DNA of 55,457 nt from Oscillatoriales cyanobacterium (GTDB lineage: Bacteria > Cyanobacteriota > Cyanobacteriia > Cyanobacteriales > Microcoleaceae): assembly GCA_004293365.1 (NCBI GenBank), contig RDYN01000050.1, positions 1 through 55,457 on the forward strand, read 5' to 3'. Shown here in pieces: positions 1 to 8,576 of the stretch; position 1 is the first letter of the stretch, and every line of letters begins with the position of its first letter. A program made the position numbers and the translations under genes. The notes beneath the pieces were generated by a model. The model was not told where the DNA came from, ran no database searches, and saw nothing but the letters and a program-made list of their open reading frames with translations.

Positions 1-37
1 AAAAAGCCTCAAATGATTGCAGAGCAATTATTTGAGG
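1..37 (-). terminator. intrinsic terminator after the response-regulator/kinase gene
   Basis: Bases 7-18 pair with 26-37 (CCTCAAAT...ATTTGAGG, one mismatch, 7-base loop). On the minus strand the stem is followed by one C and five T. The stop codon of the kinase (28-30) lies inside the stem, so the terminator starts within the gene's last codon. Confidence 0.7.
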
Positions 38-1413
38 TTTTGAGAATTCTGAATTCTTTTGAAATTAAATCCGATCGAATATCTGCGGAATGTGGGATCA
101 AAATCAAGATTCCCCTCAGGAACTTGAGGGATTCTCTGCCGCACGGGAATCTGCACCACAAACTCGCTGCCTTGCCCCAGTTTAGAATAACAATCAATCT
201 TGCCGCGATGTCTTTCAGTGACGATTTGATGGCTGATCGACAGTCCCAATCCCGTGCCTTTGCCAACCGATTTGGTTGTAAAAAAAGGATCGAAAAGTTG
301 CGATCGCACTTCTGAGCAAATGCCGGTGCCGTTATCGGAAATCGCGATCGTCACCGAGTTAGCATCGGCGGTGAAGGTGTGGATCGCAATCGTGGGATTA
401 TGCCGTGCGGGTGTGTTTCTGATACCTTCTTCCAGCGCATCAATGGCATTGCTCAGCAGATTCATAAATACCTGGTTGAGTTGACTGGGGTAGCATTCCA
501 CCATTGGTAACTGTCCGTAGTCTTTGATTACTTGAATGGTGGGATGTTCAGCACAGGCTTTGAGGCGATGTTGCAAAATCACTAGGGTGCTGTCGATGCC
601 TTCGTGAATATCGACGGGTTTGACTTGTGCTTCATCCAGACGGGAGAAATTGCGGAGGGAAAGGACGAGTTGGTAAATGCGATCGCTCCCTAATTGCATA
701 GAATTGAGCAGTTTGGGCAAATCTTCTTGCAGGTAATCGACATCTACATCATCCATCCAAGCTTTAATTTTGGGATGGGGCTGGGGATGGCATTCCTCGT
801 ACAACTCCAGAAAAGTCATCAAATCTTGAATGTGATCTTTGGCGGGTTGGATGTTGGCGGAGACAAAATTGAGGGGATTGTTAATTTCGTGGGCTACACC
901 AGCCACCAATTGCCCCAGGGATGACATTTTTTCGCTTTGCACCAGATGCACCTGCGCCTGTTTTAGATCGTTTAGCGCTTGGGAAAGCTCGATCGTCTTT
1001 TGTTCAACTTTCTTTTGGGCATCGCGCAGTTTCATGTGGACGCGAATCCTTGCCAGTGCTTCTTCGTGCTGGACAGGCTTGGTGATATAATCTACCGCAC
1101 CCAAGCTCAACCCTTTCACTTTATCGACTGAATCAGACAAGGCTGTCATGAAAATTACCGGAATGTCGCTGGTGGTGCGATCGCTTTTGAGCCGCCCACA
1201 GGTTTCAAACCCATCAATCCCCGGCATCATTACATCCAGCAAAATCAGATCCGGATGGTAAGATTGGAGGCGTTGCAGGGCCGCTTCTCCACTTTTGGCG
1301 ATGGCGACTCGATATCCGATCTCACTCAATACATCAAATAAAACCTGAATATTGGTGGGGTTATCATCCACCACTAGAATGGTTCCGATTGCAGATGCGG
1401 TTTCAACTGACAC
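28..1413 (-). CDS. response regulator / histidine kinase hybrid (REC-HisKA-HATPase)
   Basis: Soluble 461-residue two-component protein. It begins with a receiver domain (about 10-125) showing the acidic pair D16/D17, phospho-acceptor D60 in LILLDVMMPG, T90 and K112 in YITKPV. A coiled linker (about 128-162) leads to an H-box, GVAHEINNPLNF, with H175 as the likely autophosphorylation site. The ATPase domain has an N-box (NQVFMNLLSNAIDAL, from N313), the G1 box DNGTG (360-364) and GKGTGLGLS (384-392). No membrane segment is visible. A receiver before a kinase lets an upstream phosphorelay control this kinase. The gene follows the membrane hybrid kinase by 182 bp in the same direction and probably belongs to the same signalling unit. 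The stimulus is unknown. All motifs needed for activity are present. Confidence 0.93.
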   Translation of the reverse strand: MSVETASAIGTILVVDDNPTNIQVLFDVLSEIGYRVAIAKSGEAALQRLQSYHPDLILLDVMMPGIDGFETCGRLKSDRTTSDIPVIFMTALSDSVDKVKGLSLGAVDYITKPVQHEEALARIRVHMKLRDAQKKVEQKTIELSQALNDLKQAQVHLVQSEKMSSLGQLVAGVAHEINNPLNFVSANIQPAKDHIQDLMTFLELYEECHPQPHPKIKAWMDDVDVDYLQEDLPKLLNSMQLGSDRIYQLVLSLRNFSRLDEAQVKPVDIHEGIDSTLVILQHRLKACAEHPTIQVIKDYGQLPMVECYPSQLNQVFMNLLSNAIDALEEGIRNTPARHNPTIAIHTFTADANSVTIAISDNGTGICSEVRSQLFDPFFTTKSVGKGTGLGLSISHQIVTERHRGKIDCYSKLGQGSEFVVQIPVRQRIPQVPEGNLDFDPTFRRYSIGFNFKRIQNSQNLK

Positions 1414-1595
1414 GGGTTAACTCCTCATAAAAATTACAAATTAAAAAGAAATTAAAACTTTTTTTTTAACAAACATTTACCATTTTTATACATTTCTAAG
1501 TAATTTCACCGTACAAAGATTGTGGAATTTATTTCATCAACTTAATCTAATATTGCATAGTTTTTTGGAATAAGTATTGATTGTGCATAGCCTGA

Positions 1596-3842
1596 CTAAA
1601 CATACGGTTCCAGCAAATTGATAATCGCTTCATCGTCAAACCTCTGACTCAGTTCTAGCATTTTGTTAGCAAAGGGCGCATATTGCCGATCGACTTGTTT
1701 GAGGCGATCGGCTTCCTGTTGAATATCAGCCATAAAACCATCTTTGGCTGCTCGGTAAAGGGCTGCTAGTTGGCCCGGTGGTGGCACAATCCAATCCGCA
1801 GTCTGGGAAGCTGTGACAGAAGATTCAATTGTTTCCGGCGCAAGTTCATAAATCCATTGTAACTCTAAGTGATGCTCCAACTGGCTTAGCAATCCGGTAA
1901 ACTCGATCGGCTTGGGGAAAAAGCCATTGCAACCGGCTTCCATCGCTTCCTGCATATCCACCTGCGACAGACTCGCTGCGGAGGCAATAATTGGAGTGTG
2001 GGCAAAATCCGGCAGTTGGCGCAGGCGGCGGGTCATTTCCAGCCCGTTCATCCGAGACATCATCACATCGGTAATAATCAAATCTGGACGCATTTGCAGG
2101 GCGGTATCGAGTCCCGTGTGTCCGTCATCGGCTTCTGCTAGCTTAAAGCCTAGAGGTTGCAGCATCCCGATGAGTACAGCGCGGTTTTCGCGGCGATCGT
2201 CAATCACTAAAATTTTACGCGGTTCCCCTTGGTAGCCGATAATCTTTTGATGGGCTGTCTCGGACTGATTGAGCCAATCAGCAGCGGCGGGTACATCTAC
2301 TTCAAACCAGAAAGTGCTGCCTTTGTTTGGTATGCTCTTAACTTGAATCGTGCTGCCCATCACCTGCACGATTTGCTGACCGATCGCCAGTCCTAATCCA
2401 GTTCCTTCGCTGTTGCGATCGCGCTTCCCCGCTTGCTCGAAGGGTAAAAAGATCGATTCGAGTTTTTCCGGTACTATACCAATACCCGTGTCTTCTACTT
2501 GAAAACGCAGGCGGGTAAATCCGGTGTTTTCCTGTTCCCGATTCTCCACTTTTTCCACAGTAAATGTGACGCGGCCGAAGTCGGTAAATTTAACGGCATT
2601 ACTCAGCAAGTTTAACAATACTTGCCGCAAGCGTTTGTCGTCAGCATGGACGGCGGTGGGTAAATTGCGATCGGGCTGGTAATGAAATGCAACACCTTTT
2701 TGCTCGGCTTTGATCCGGCACATTTCTACTGTGGTAGTGAGGAAGTTTGCTAAGTGGAAATCTTGGGGATAGAGCTCCATTTTCTGTACTTCCAGTTTGG
2801 ACAAATCTAGGATGTCGTTGATGAGTGTCAGCAGGTGCGAACCGCACTGGTGAATCACCTCCAAGCCTTTCCGTTGCTTCTCGGTGGTGGCGGGATCGCG
2901 ATCGAGAATTTGAGCATAGCCTAAAATGCCGTTGAGGGGGGTGCGGAGTTCGTGGTTCATGTTGGCAAGAAATTCGCTTTTGGCATGATTGGCGGCTTCG
3001 GCGGCTTCCTTTGCTAGTTGTAATGCGGCTTCTATTTGTTTGCGCTGGGCAATTTCTTGTTCTATTTGCTTATAGGCTTGGACTCGTATAGTCACAGCGT
3101 CTTGAATTGTCTGGGCGAGAAACTGGATTTCGTTATCGGACAATCCACTAGGCATGACAAAATAGTCAGTGCTTTGACTTTCAGTAACGGCTTTATTTAA
3201 TCGCTGGAGTGGTTGCAGGATCGATCGCTGAATCATCACTGCCATCAATGCGAGAATTACCGACATCCCGACGATCAGGGTGACTGTAGATGCTGAAAAG
3301 GTGTGCCATGCTTGTTGTTGCATTTGTTCAACGTCGAGAATTGCGATCGCCAATCCCCGGCGATCGATCGAAGCAAACAATGTGCTGCTAAAAGGCAAAA
3401 TTTCTACCAATGCAGGCTTGCCCTCTACAGTTGTTCGGAGGCTTGTCTCTACGCCTGTTTGAGCAGCTTGTTCCAGCCATTGTGCCAATTCTGGATGAAT
3501 CGAAGCGTAGGGCAGATTTTGTAATTCTAGTCCGCTGCGGGCTAAGGTTTGTCCGTTGGGACTGACGATCGCCACTTCCACCACAGTTGGTAGTGTGGCA
3601 TAGTTCTGGACAACGCGCTTGATAATGCTGGTATTCCCCAATTCGATCAAACCTTCTGTGGAAAATCCCACACCTTGGGTAATTGATTGAGCGCGTTGTT
3701 TTAGCTCTTGTTCCAGGTTTGATTCAATCAGAAAGTAGTTTAATCCCAAGGTGGTTAAACCTACAGTTGCTAAGGAAATACCAAAACCTGTCAGCAGTTG
3801 ACGCGATAAGTAGTTTTTGGAGGATTTGGATTTAGGATTCAT
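1596..3842 (-). CDS. membrane-bound hybrid histidine kinase (sensor-HAMP-HisKA-HATPase-REC)
   Basis: Sensor kinase of 748 residues. Two membrane segments (about 17-39 and 184-204) flank an extracytoplasmic domain of about 145 residues. A HAMP-like linker and coiled coil follow, then the H-box [12 protein letters not shown] (H297), an N-box (LLNLLSNAVKFT), DTGIGI and EGTGLGLAI, and a C-terminal receiver with KILVIDD and phospho-acceptor D592 in LIITDVMMS. A helical tail of about 90 residues ends the protein. I chose the ATG at 3842-3840 because it overlaps the TGA of the upstream lipoprotein gene as ATGA; a GTG at 3851 in the same frame would add three residues. The overlap suggests translational coupling, so the lipoprotein probably presents a ligand to this sensor. 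That partnership is inference from gene order. Confidence 0.93.
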   Translation of the reverse strand: MNPKSKSSKNYLSRQLLTGFGISLATVGLTTLGLNYFLIESNLEQELKQRAQSITQGVGFSTEGLIELGNTSIIKRVVQNYATLPTVVEVAIVSPNGQTLARSGLELQNLPYASIHPELAQWLEQAAQTGVETSLRTTVEGKPALVEILPFSSTLFASIDRRGLAIAILDVEQMQQQAWHTFSASTVTLIVGMSVILALMAVMIQRSILQPLQRLNKAVTESQSTDYFVMPSGLSDNEIQFLAQTIQDAVTIRVQAYKQIEQEIAQRKQIEAALQLAKEAAEAANHAKSEFLANMNHELRTPLNGILGYAQILDRDPATTEKQRKGLEVIHQCGSHLLTLINDILDLSKLEVQKMELYPQDFHLANFLTTTVEMCRIKAEQKGVAFHYQPDRNLPTAVHADDKRLRQVLLNLLSNAVKFTDFGRVTFTVEKVENREQENTGFTRLRFQVEDTGIGIVPEKLESIFLPFEQAGKRDRNSEGTGLGLAIGQQIVQVMGSTIQVKSIPNKGSTFWFEVDVPAAADWLNQSETAHQKIIGYQGEPRKILVIDDRRENRAVLIGMLQPLGFKLAEADDGHTGLDTALQMRPDLIITDVMMSRMNGLEMTRRLRQLPDFAHTPIIASAASLSQVDMQEAMEAGCNGFFPKPIEFTGLLSQLEHHLELQWIYELAPETIESSVTASQTADWIVPPPGQLAALYRAAKDGFMADIQQEADRLKQVDRQYAPFANKMLELSQRFDDEAIINLLEPYV

Positions 3843-4966
3843 GACTTCCACGCCTCGATTGCTTTGCTGACAAGTGAGCCATCAATCTTCACATCTTGCC
3901 GAATCACCCTACCGTGACGCGGATCTTCTTCTAGCAGTTGGATAATTTGTGTTTTTACCGAACTTAGCCGACCATTTGTCTGGAACATCCGCCGATTCAG
4001 AGCAATATCTCCTTTTTTCAGCCCAGCATAATCGCTAGCAAAGGATTCAGCGCTTTGTCCGAGTTTTTTGGCGACAACTTCAAATACTTGATTCTGCTTC
4101 GTTTCAACAGCGTGCATCACATCAAACCAAGCTAAAATGAACTGGGTTAGTTCTGCTTGTTTCGCTTTCACTGTTTTATCATTGGACATTAAAATATCAA
4201 TCACAAGGCTATCTACTTGTTTCGTGGTATAAATCACATTGCCCTTGATGGTTTTAGCCGTTTCTCCTAGCATCGGGTTCCACAGGATGGCGGCGTCGAT
4301 GTCTTCTGAAGTAATTTTTTCGGCCGCCACTTCATTGGAATAATCGAGAATATGTACATCAACCGGTGTGATTTTATGAGCTTTTAACGCTTCTAACAGA
4401 ATCAAATGATTAACAGTACCCAGCTTGGCACCGACTCGTTTACCGCGCAAATCTTCTACTGATTTAATTTCTGGTTTGGCGACAATTCCATCAGAACCGG
4501 CAGAAATATTGGTCGTCATTAAAACCACAGGCAGTCCATCACCAGGCTCGACTTGCATCGCATCCCACACAGAAATAAATGCCGCATCTAATCGGTTGTT
4601 CATCACTGCACGGCTGGAATCTTGTTGGTTGTCAAATCGCACCAGTTCCACCTTGATGCCTCGTTGTTTGAAGAGTTCTGAGGCTTGAGCGTAGAGTACA
4701 ACATCAAAGCCCGCCCAGCTTGTAATTCCTACTCGCAAAGGCTTCAGCGATTGCTTGGGCCCGAAACTACAGGCATTAAGGGCAAATATCAGAGTAAGCG
4801 CGATCGCAAATAAACTAAAAAAGCTCGGTTTGATGGCGAATTTGAGCTTTTGTGCTGCGAGTTTCTGAATGGCTTTTTCGCGATTTGGGAATGGCAGGTA
4901 TCTCACAAGTCGCACAGCGCCGAATACCTGCAATATGAATTTGCTAAATGATAGATGGGTCTTCAT
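3839..4966 (-). CDS. ABC-type substrate-binding lipoprotein, nitrate/sulfonate/taurine-like
   Basis: Protein of 375 residues of the SsuA/TauA/NMT1-like periplasmic binding fold. After a hydrophobic stretch (about 50-65) there is a lipobox, ALNAC, with C66 the likely lipidated residue. The mature part starts with LRVGITSWAGFDVVLYAQA, typical of this family, and contains VEDLRGKRVGAKLGT. The 45 residues before the hydrophobic stretch are long for a signal peptide, so the true start may be further in, although no closer ATG is available in frame. No permease or ATPase gene is adjacent; instead the gene overlaps a sensor kinase by 4 bases. It may therefore serve as a sensing subunit rather than an uptake component (inference). 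The ligand cannot be told from sequence. Confidence 0.85.
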   Translation of the reverse strand: MKTHLSFSKFILQVFGAVRLVRYLPFPNREKAIQKLAAQKLKFAIKPSFFSLFAIALTLIFALNACSFGPKQSLKPLRVGITSWAGFDVVLYAQASELFKQRGIKVELVRFDNQQDSSRAVMNNRLDAAFISVWDAMQVEPGDGLPVVLMTTNISAGSDGIVAKPEIKSVEDLRGKRVGAKLGTVNHLILLEALKAHKITPVDVHILDYSNEVAAEKITSEDIDAAILWNPMLGETAKTIKGNVIYTTKQVDSLVIDILMSNDKTVKAKQAELTQFILAWFDVMHAVETKQNQVFEVVAKKLGQSAESFASDYAGLKKGDIALNRRMFQTNGRLSSVKTQIIQLLEEDPRHGRVIRQDVKIDGSLVSKAIEAWKS

Positions 4967-5038
4967 CTTTTTTTACTTAAAAATCTGGTTTGTTGTGTTA
5001 AAATTGAAAAGGTGAAAATTAAACTCCGCTTAATATTA

Positions 5039-5131
5039 CTATACAGACGGTGGCAGCAAATTGAGAATAGCTTCGCCGTTAAATGTCTGACTCAGTTCTA
5101 GCATTTTGTTGGCAAAGAGTGTATATTGCAG
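5039..5131 (-). pseudogene. C-terminal remnant of a hybrid histidine kinase
   Basis: The minus strand reads FANKMLELSQTFNGEAILNL and then a TAG stop at 5039-5041. This matches the last 30 or so residues of the intact hybrid kinase ending at 1596 (FANKMLELSQRFDDEAIINL). Nothing recognisable precedes it, so only the 3' end of a paralogous kinase gene survives. It lies between the lipoprotein gene and a block of palindromic repeats. Confidence 0.75.
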
Positions 5132-5199
5132 TTTGTATCTGTTGAGTGGGGCGATCGGACAACTGCTAGCAATGGGTTTAATATCGGGTCCGATCCATT

Positions 5200-5403
5200 A
5201 ACCGCAATTAGATTCGTCCGCAAAAGCGGACTTCAGTCCGCAAAAATCTGCGGACTTCAGTCCGCACTACGAACCGCAATTAGATTCGTCCGCAAAAGCG
5301 GACTTCAGTCCGCAAAAATCTGCGGACTTAAGTCCGCACTACGAACCGCAATTAGATTCGTTCGTAGTGCGGCAAAAATCTGCGGACTGAAGTCCGCACT
5401 ACG
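5200..5403. repeat. three tandem units of a palindromic repeat (72+72+60 bp)
   Basis: Two near-identical 72-bp units start at 5200 and 5272, and a shortened 60-bp third unit starts at 5344. Each carries imperfect palindromes of the form GCGGACTTCAGTCCGC, flanked by sequence ending in CACTACGAAC. Because 72 is a multiple of three, the block gives a spurious open frame. Related palindromes occur at 25200-25375, 27650-27795 and 41999-42066, so this is a dispersed family. There are no unique spacers, which argues against a CRISPR array. Confidence 0.85.
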
Positions 5404-6100
5404 AACTGCAAACTTGAGATGAGGGTACAGTTTTCGATTTGGCTTTCATAGGTATGGCGATCGCAAACTCTGCACCGTTTCCGGGAGTTGAATTAACCTC
5501 CAGAGTCCCAGCATGGGTGTCAACCACGATCGCGCGAGCAATTGCCAATCCTAAACCTGTGCCTTTACCAACTGCCTTACTGGTAAACTGGCGATCGAAG
5601 ATTTTCTGTTTTACTTCATCAGTCATACCTATACCATTATCTCGAATAGAAATAAACGCAGATTGAGAGTCATTCGATAGTTCAGTCTTAACCCTAATGC
5701 AATTTGGATGAGCTTTTATTTCCTCAAAACTGCGTCCCTGATTTGATTCCTCCAGAGCATCAATAGCATTGGCAAGTAAATTCATAAACACCTGGTTTAG
5801 TTATCCGGCATAACATCGCACAGCAGGTAAATTTCCATATTCTTTAACAACTTCAATCGCCGGACGTTTTTCCTTAGCTTTGAGGCGATATTTGAGAATC
5901 AGTAAAGTGCTATCTATACCATCGTGAATATTGTATAGCCTTTCTCAGAAAGATGAGGTACGACTGGGAATAGGGCATAGGGAATAGGGAATAGGGCATA
6001 GGGCATAGGGCATAGGGCATAGGGCATACCTCACTTTTTTGAGAACCGCTATAAGCAACAGGAGAGCTGCTATCGGCGCGAGAAAAGGTTCTCAGATTAT
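5399..6100 (-). pseudogene. histidine kinase remnant interrupted by a short mobile element and a nonsense codon
   Basis: On the minus strand, 6100-6054 reads LRTFSRADSSSPVA; the frame is then broken by the element at 5936-6051. It resumes as NIHDGIDSTLLILKYRL, then VRCYAG, a TAA stop at 5803-5801, and LNQVFMNLLANAIDALEE, DNGIGM and GKGTGLGLAI. This is the same kinase subfamily as the intact gene at 28-1413 (LRNFSRLD...DIHEGIDSTL...YPSQLNQVF). The stop replaces the Q of the family's QLNQVF motif, consistent with CAA to TAA. The 3' end (stop 5399-5401) lies in the palindromic repeat. The N-terminal half and receiver are missing. The 130 residues after the stop are open but lack the H-box, so they are unlikely to be active. 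Confidence 0.85.
5934..6053. mobile_element. short TA-flanked inverted-repeat element, copy 1 (MITE-like)
   Basis: The outer ends are TATAGC and GCTATA. The inverted repeats extend inwards about 27 bp (TATAGCCTTTCTCAG... against TATAGCGGTTCTCAA..., both reaching TGAGGTA). The interior is a run of 7-bp units of the type ATAGGGC. It sits inside the kinase remnant. Removing 5936-6051 plus one TA joins GTTGCT-TA-CAATATTCAC in frame (V A Y N I H), which supports a TA target duplication as in IS630/Tc1-mariner transposition. It encodes no protein. Confidence 0.8.
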
Positions 6101-6342
6101 AGTTGCAGTCGAATGACTAATCTCTTTTTATATTGTCGCATACTTTCGCTCGCTGTCAACACCGGCAATTCATCCCAGTCTTCTATTTTGTAAAGTCTAA
6201 GTATGAGTTCAAAAATACACAATCAGTCAAACATCGAGCGCCACGAAGTGAAGCTCTCTTCGCGATCGCTCCGAAGAAAAGCAATCCGCTTGCGGTTAGG
6301 AAAATTTTACTGTTACACAGGTAAAATTTATTTGCGTCTATC

Positions 6343-6450
6343 TATAGCGGTTTTCAGAAAGATGAGGTATGACTGACAGCTTCTAGAACCTCTAAACGTA
6401 TAGGGCTCTCGAACCAACAACGTCCGCGAATCTTTCTGAGAAGGGCTATA
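6343..6450. mobile_element. short TA-flanked inverted-repeat element, copy 2
   Basis: It runs from TATAGCGGTTTTCAGAAAG to the inverted end CTTTCTGAGAAGGGCTATA. The ends match copy 1, but the interior is different unique sequence with no heptamer run. The left part keeps the GATGAGGTA motif seen inside the ends of other copies. Confidence 0.7.
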
Positions 6451-6476
6451 TCTATCTATCTATCTACCTACCTACT
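6449..6476. repeat. TCTA/CCTA tetranucleotide microsatellite
   Basis: Consecutive TATC/TCTA units followed by CTAC units directly abut the right end of the mobile element copy 2. No function is apparent. Confidence 0.7.
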
Positions 6477-6642
6477 TAATTGAGTTGTGCGATCGACAAT
6501 TTCAACATTTTCTGTTGCGATCGCTCTTGTGGCAATTCACCTCTGAACTCTAACAGGATGTCTGGGATCGATCGAGTATCGATCGACAATTGCTATACTT
6601 GAACAAAGGATCTGTCGTTTCGCGATCGGATAGCTGACAGCC

Positions 6643-7488
6643 ATGACCCAAAGCTTCAACCCCACAACCATACCGCCCGCCTTTCCCGATCACACGCAAC
6701 TACCAGACTCTGACGGCACGTTTGTGAAAAACTTCCAAGAACTTCCCCAGAGTATCCTGCTCACCGATTCCCTGGAAACCACGCTGCAAACCCTGCACCC
6801 GGACGGACAATATGCGATCGGTCAAGATTGCGGCATCTACTGGCGCGAAACCGACCCTCCCGAACGCGGTGCCGAAGCGCCTGACTGGTTCTACGTCCCC
6901 AACGTTCCACCGCTGTTAGATGGCGAATTTCGCCGCTCTTACGTGTTGTGGCGCGAGTATATTGTGCCGTTAATTGCGATCGAGTTTGCGAGCGGCAACG
7001 GTTCTGAAGAACGGGACAATACTCCGTTATCTCGCTTACCCGAAGGTGGGAATCAGAAACCAGGAAAGTTTTGGGTTTACGAGCAGATTATTCGGATTCC
7101 TTACTATGCGATTTACGTCGTTAAAACAAGTGAATTGGAAGTCTACAATTGGGTGAATACTCGCTATCGCCGCCTGGAACCGAACGATCGCGGACATTAC
7201 CCGATCGACCTAATGGGTGTAGAGTTAGGTGTGTGGGAAGGTAGCTATCAAAATCAGCCCATGCGATGGTTGCGTTGGTGGGATAGTGAGGGGAATTTGT
7301 TATTGACGGGTAGCGAACAAGCTAGACTCGAACGCCTCCACACGGAACAGGAACGTCAAAGAGCCGATCGCGCACAGCAAGCGCAACGGGATGCGATTCC
7401 CCAACTTTTGGCGATGGGTTTAAGTGTAGAGCAAGTGGCTGGGGCTTTGTCGCTGTCGCTGGAAGATGTGGAGAGATTTGTTGGGTAA
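6643..7488 (+). CDS. Uma2-family (DUF820) putative PD-(D/E)XK protein
   Basis: Protein of 281 residues from the large cyanobacterial Uma2/DUF820 family, whose fold is that of PD-(D/E)XK nucleases. The core shows APDWFYVPN, then LIAIEFASGNGSEERD, which aligns with the usual (V)EVxSxSTxxRD region, and KFWVYEQIIRIPYYAIYVV at the end of the core. After about residue 220 a charged coiled stretch rich in E, R and Q leads to a short helical tail (IPQLLAMGLSVEQVAGALSL) that resembles a helix-turn-helix and is common in this family. Function is not established for the family; DNA cleavage is only suggested by the fold. It is monocistronic, with HIP1-rich flanks. Confidence 0.8.
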   Translation: MTQSFNPTTIPPAFPDHTQLPDSDGTFVKNFQELPQSILLTDSLETTLQTLHPDGQYAIGQDCGIYWRETDPPERGAEAPDWFYVPNVPPLLDGEFRRSYVLWREYIVPLIAIEFASGNGSEERDNTPLSRLPEGGNQKPGKFWVYEQIIRIPYYAIYVVKTSELEVYNWVNTRYRRLEPNDRGHYPIDLMGVELGVWEGSYQNQPMRWLRWWDSEGNLLLTGSEQARLERLHTEQERQRADRAQQAQRDAIPQLLAMGLSVEQVAGALSLSLEDVERFVG

Positions 7489-7724
7489 AGTGCGATCGCA
7501 TCGATGATGCAGTTTCAATGTCGATCGCTACAATCTTACCATAGGGAGCGATCGGTGCAGACAGTTGATGAATGTCGATCGACTATGCGGCGAAAAGATC
7601 GTGGGAATTGGGGGAATGCGTGTGCGATCGATCGATTGCGTTGAGCTACTGCAATGGAACCCAGCAGAATTATCATCCGGTGCAGCGCCTTGTTAGTTCC
7701 TGATAGTTTATACACATATTTCAT

Positions 7725-8576
7725 CTATACTGGAACAAAAAGTGTTGACTGAGAGAGTTTTGCTTGAAGAGCCTGAAGAATTTGTTCTAGCTCAACCCTT
7801 GCTTCAACTTGAAGACCGAGACACATACCAATCCCGTCCGCGTCTGTGCTTAATCTGGATTGCATAACCAGCCTATATGATTCATCTGATTGTTTATTCA
7901 TCAGATATGCGTGAAAGTGCATTGAATCACCGATGGCAGCCGGTTTTTTGAGATGGGAAAAGTTAAACTCCCGTTCCATATAAGCGAGAAGTTTGTCCTG
8001 CATGACCAAAACAAGTTTCTTGTTGATATGCTCGAATGTTTGAATTTTATGATGCATCTGCACTAAAGTTGTTTTTGCGGTCATTTTCCAATTCATACCA
8101 TAGGGCTTTTTAGACTTCTCAGCTTCATCATTTCTGTCTATGCCAAGTTCTTTAAGCAAACGTTGCCGTTCTGGCCATACCGTGCCAGTAGTATCAATAG
8201 TTTGAAGCTCGATTCCAACAAAGTCTTTAACTTTGCCATCTTTAGTAGAAACTAGAAAGTAATCTACACTCCCACCCGGAATAGAAACTTCCGGAACTAT
8301 ATGTAACTCGTTTCCGGGTTCATGGGTTGTGAGCAAATGAAAGCAGTCAGTAAAAATCTGGCGTCTATCGATAAGTCGAGTTGGACAAATAAGTATGGGT
8401 TCGAGGGGTCGCCCGTAGAGAACTGTGCAGGTACCTATTGATATGTCTGGATCGCTTTTCCTAACCTTGTAACACTTTTTGCCTAGAAACGGACACTGCT
8501 GTTCTTCAACAATTTTCTGCCAATTTTCACTGTGTCTTCCTATGGAGTGACCGAATAGTTCGTTAATTTTATTCAT
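7725..8576 (-). CDS. type II restriction endonuclease, NotI-like
   Basis: Nuclease of 283 residues. Four cysteines (C28, C35, C50, C64) in CPFLGKKC...GTC...LICP fit the iron-binding Cys4 site described for NotI. A PD-(D/E)XK-like core follows: PEVSIPGGSVDYF (D105) and FVGIELQTIDTTG, with E123-x-Q125 in place of the usual E-x-K, a variant I associate with this family. I chose the ATG at 8576-8574 because it overlaps the methyltransferase TGA as ATGA and because the residues before it are a shadow of the methyltransferase frame. Gene order (methyltransferase, then nuclease, coupled) supports a complete restriction-modification unit in which the methylase is made first. The target sequence cannot be read from the protein. 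Confidence 0.8.
   Translation of the reverse strand: MNKINELFGHSIGRHSENWQKIVEEQQCPFLGKKCYKVRKSDPDISIGTCTVLYGRPLEPILICPTRLIDRRQIFTDCFHLLTTHEPGNELHIVPEVSIPGGSVDYFLVSTKDGKVKDFVGIELQTIDTTGTVWPERQRLLKELGIDRNDEAEKSKKPYGMNWKMTAKTTLVQMHHKIQTFEHINKKLVLVMQDKLLAYMEREFNFSHLKKPAAIGDSMHFHAYLMNKQSDESYRLVMQSRLSTDADGIGMCLGLQVEARVELEQILQALQAKLSQSTLFVPV

Noticed and set aside
5200..5403. Possible CRISPR array
   Set aside because: The units are directly tandem without unique spacers, and no cas gene is near.
5126..5422. Plus-strand open frame of 98 codons with a repeated peptide
   Set aside because: It is a by-product of the 72-bp palindromic repeat, whose length is a multiple of three. The peptide has no independent coding signal.
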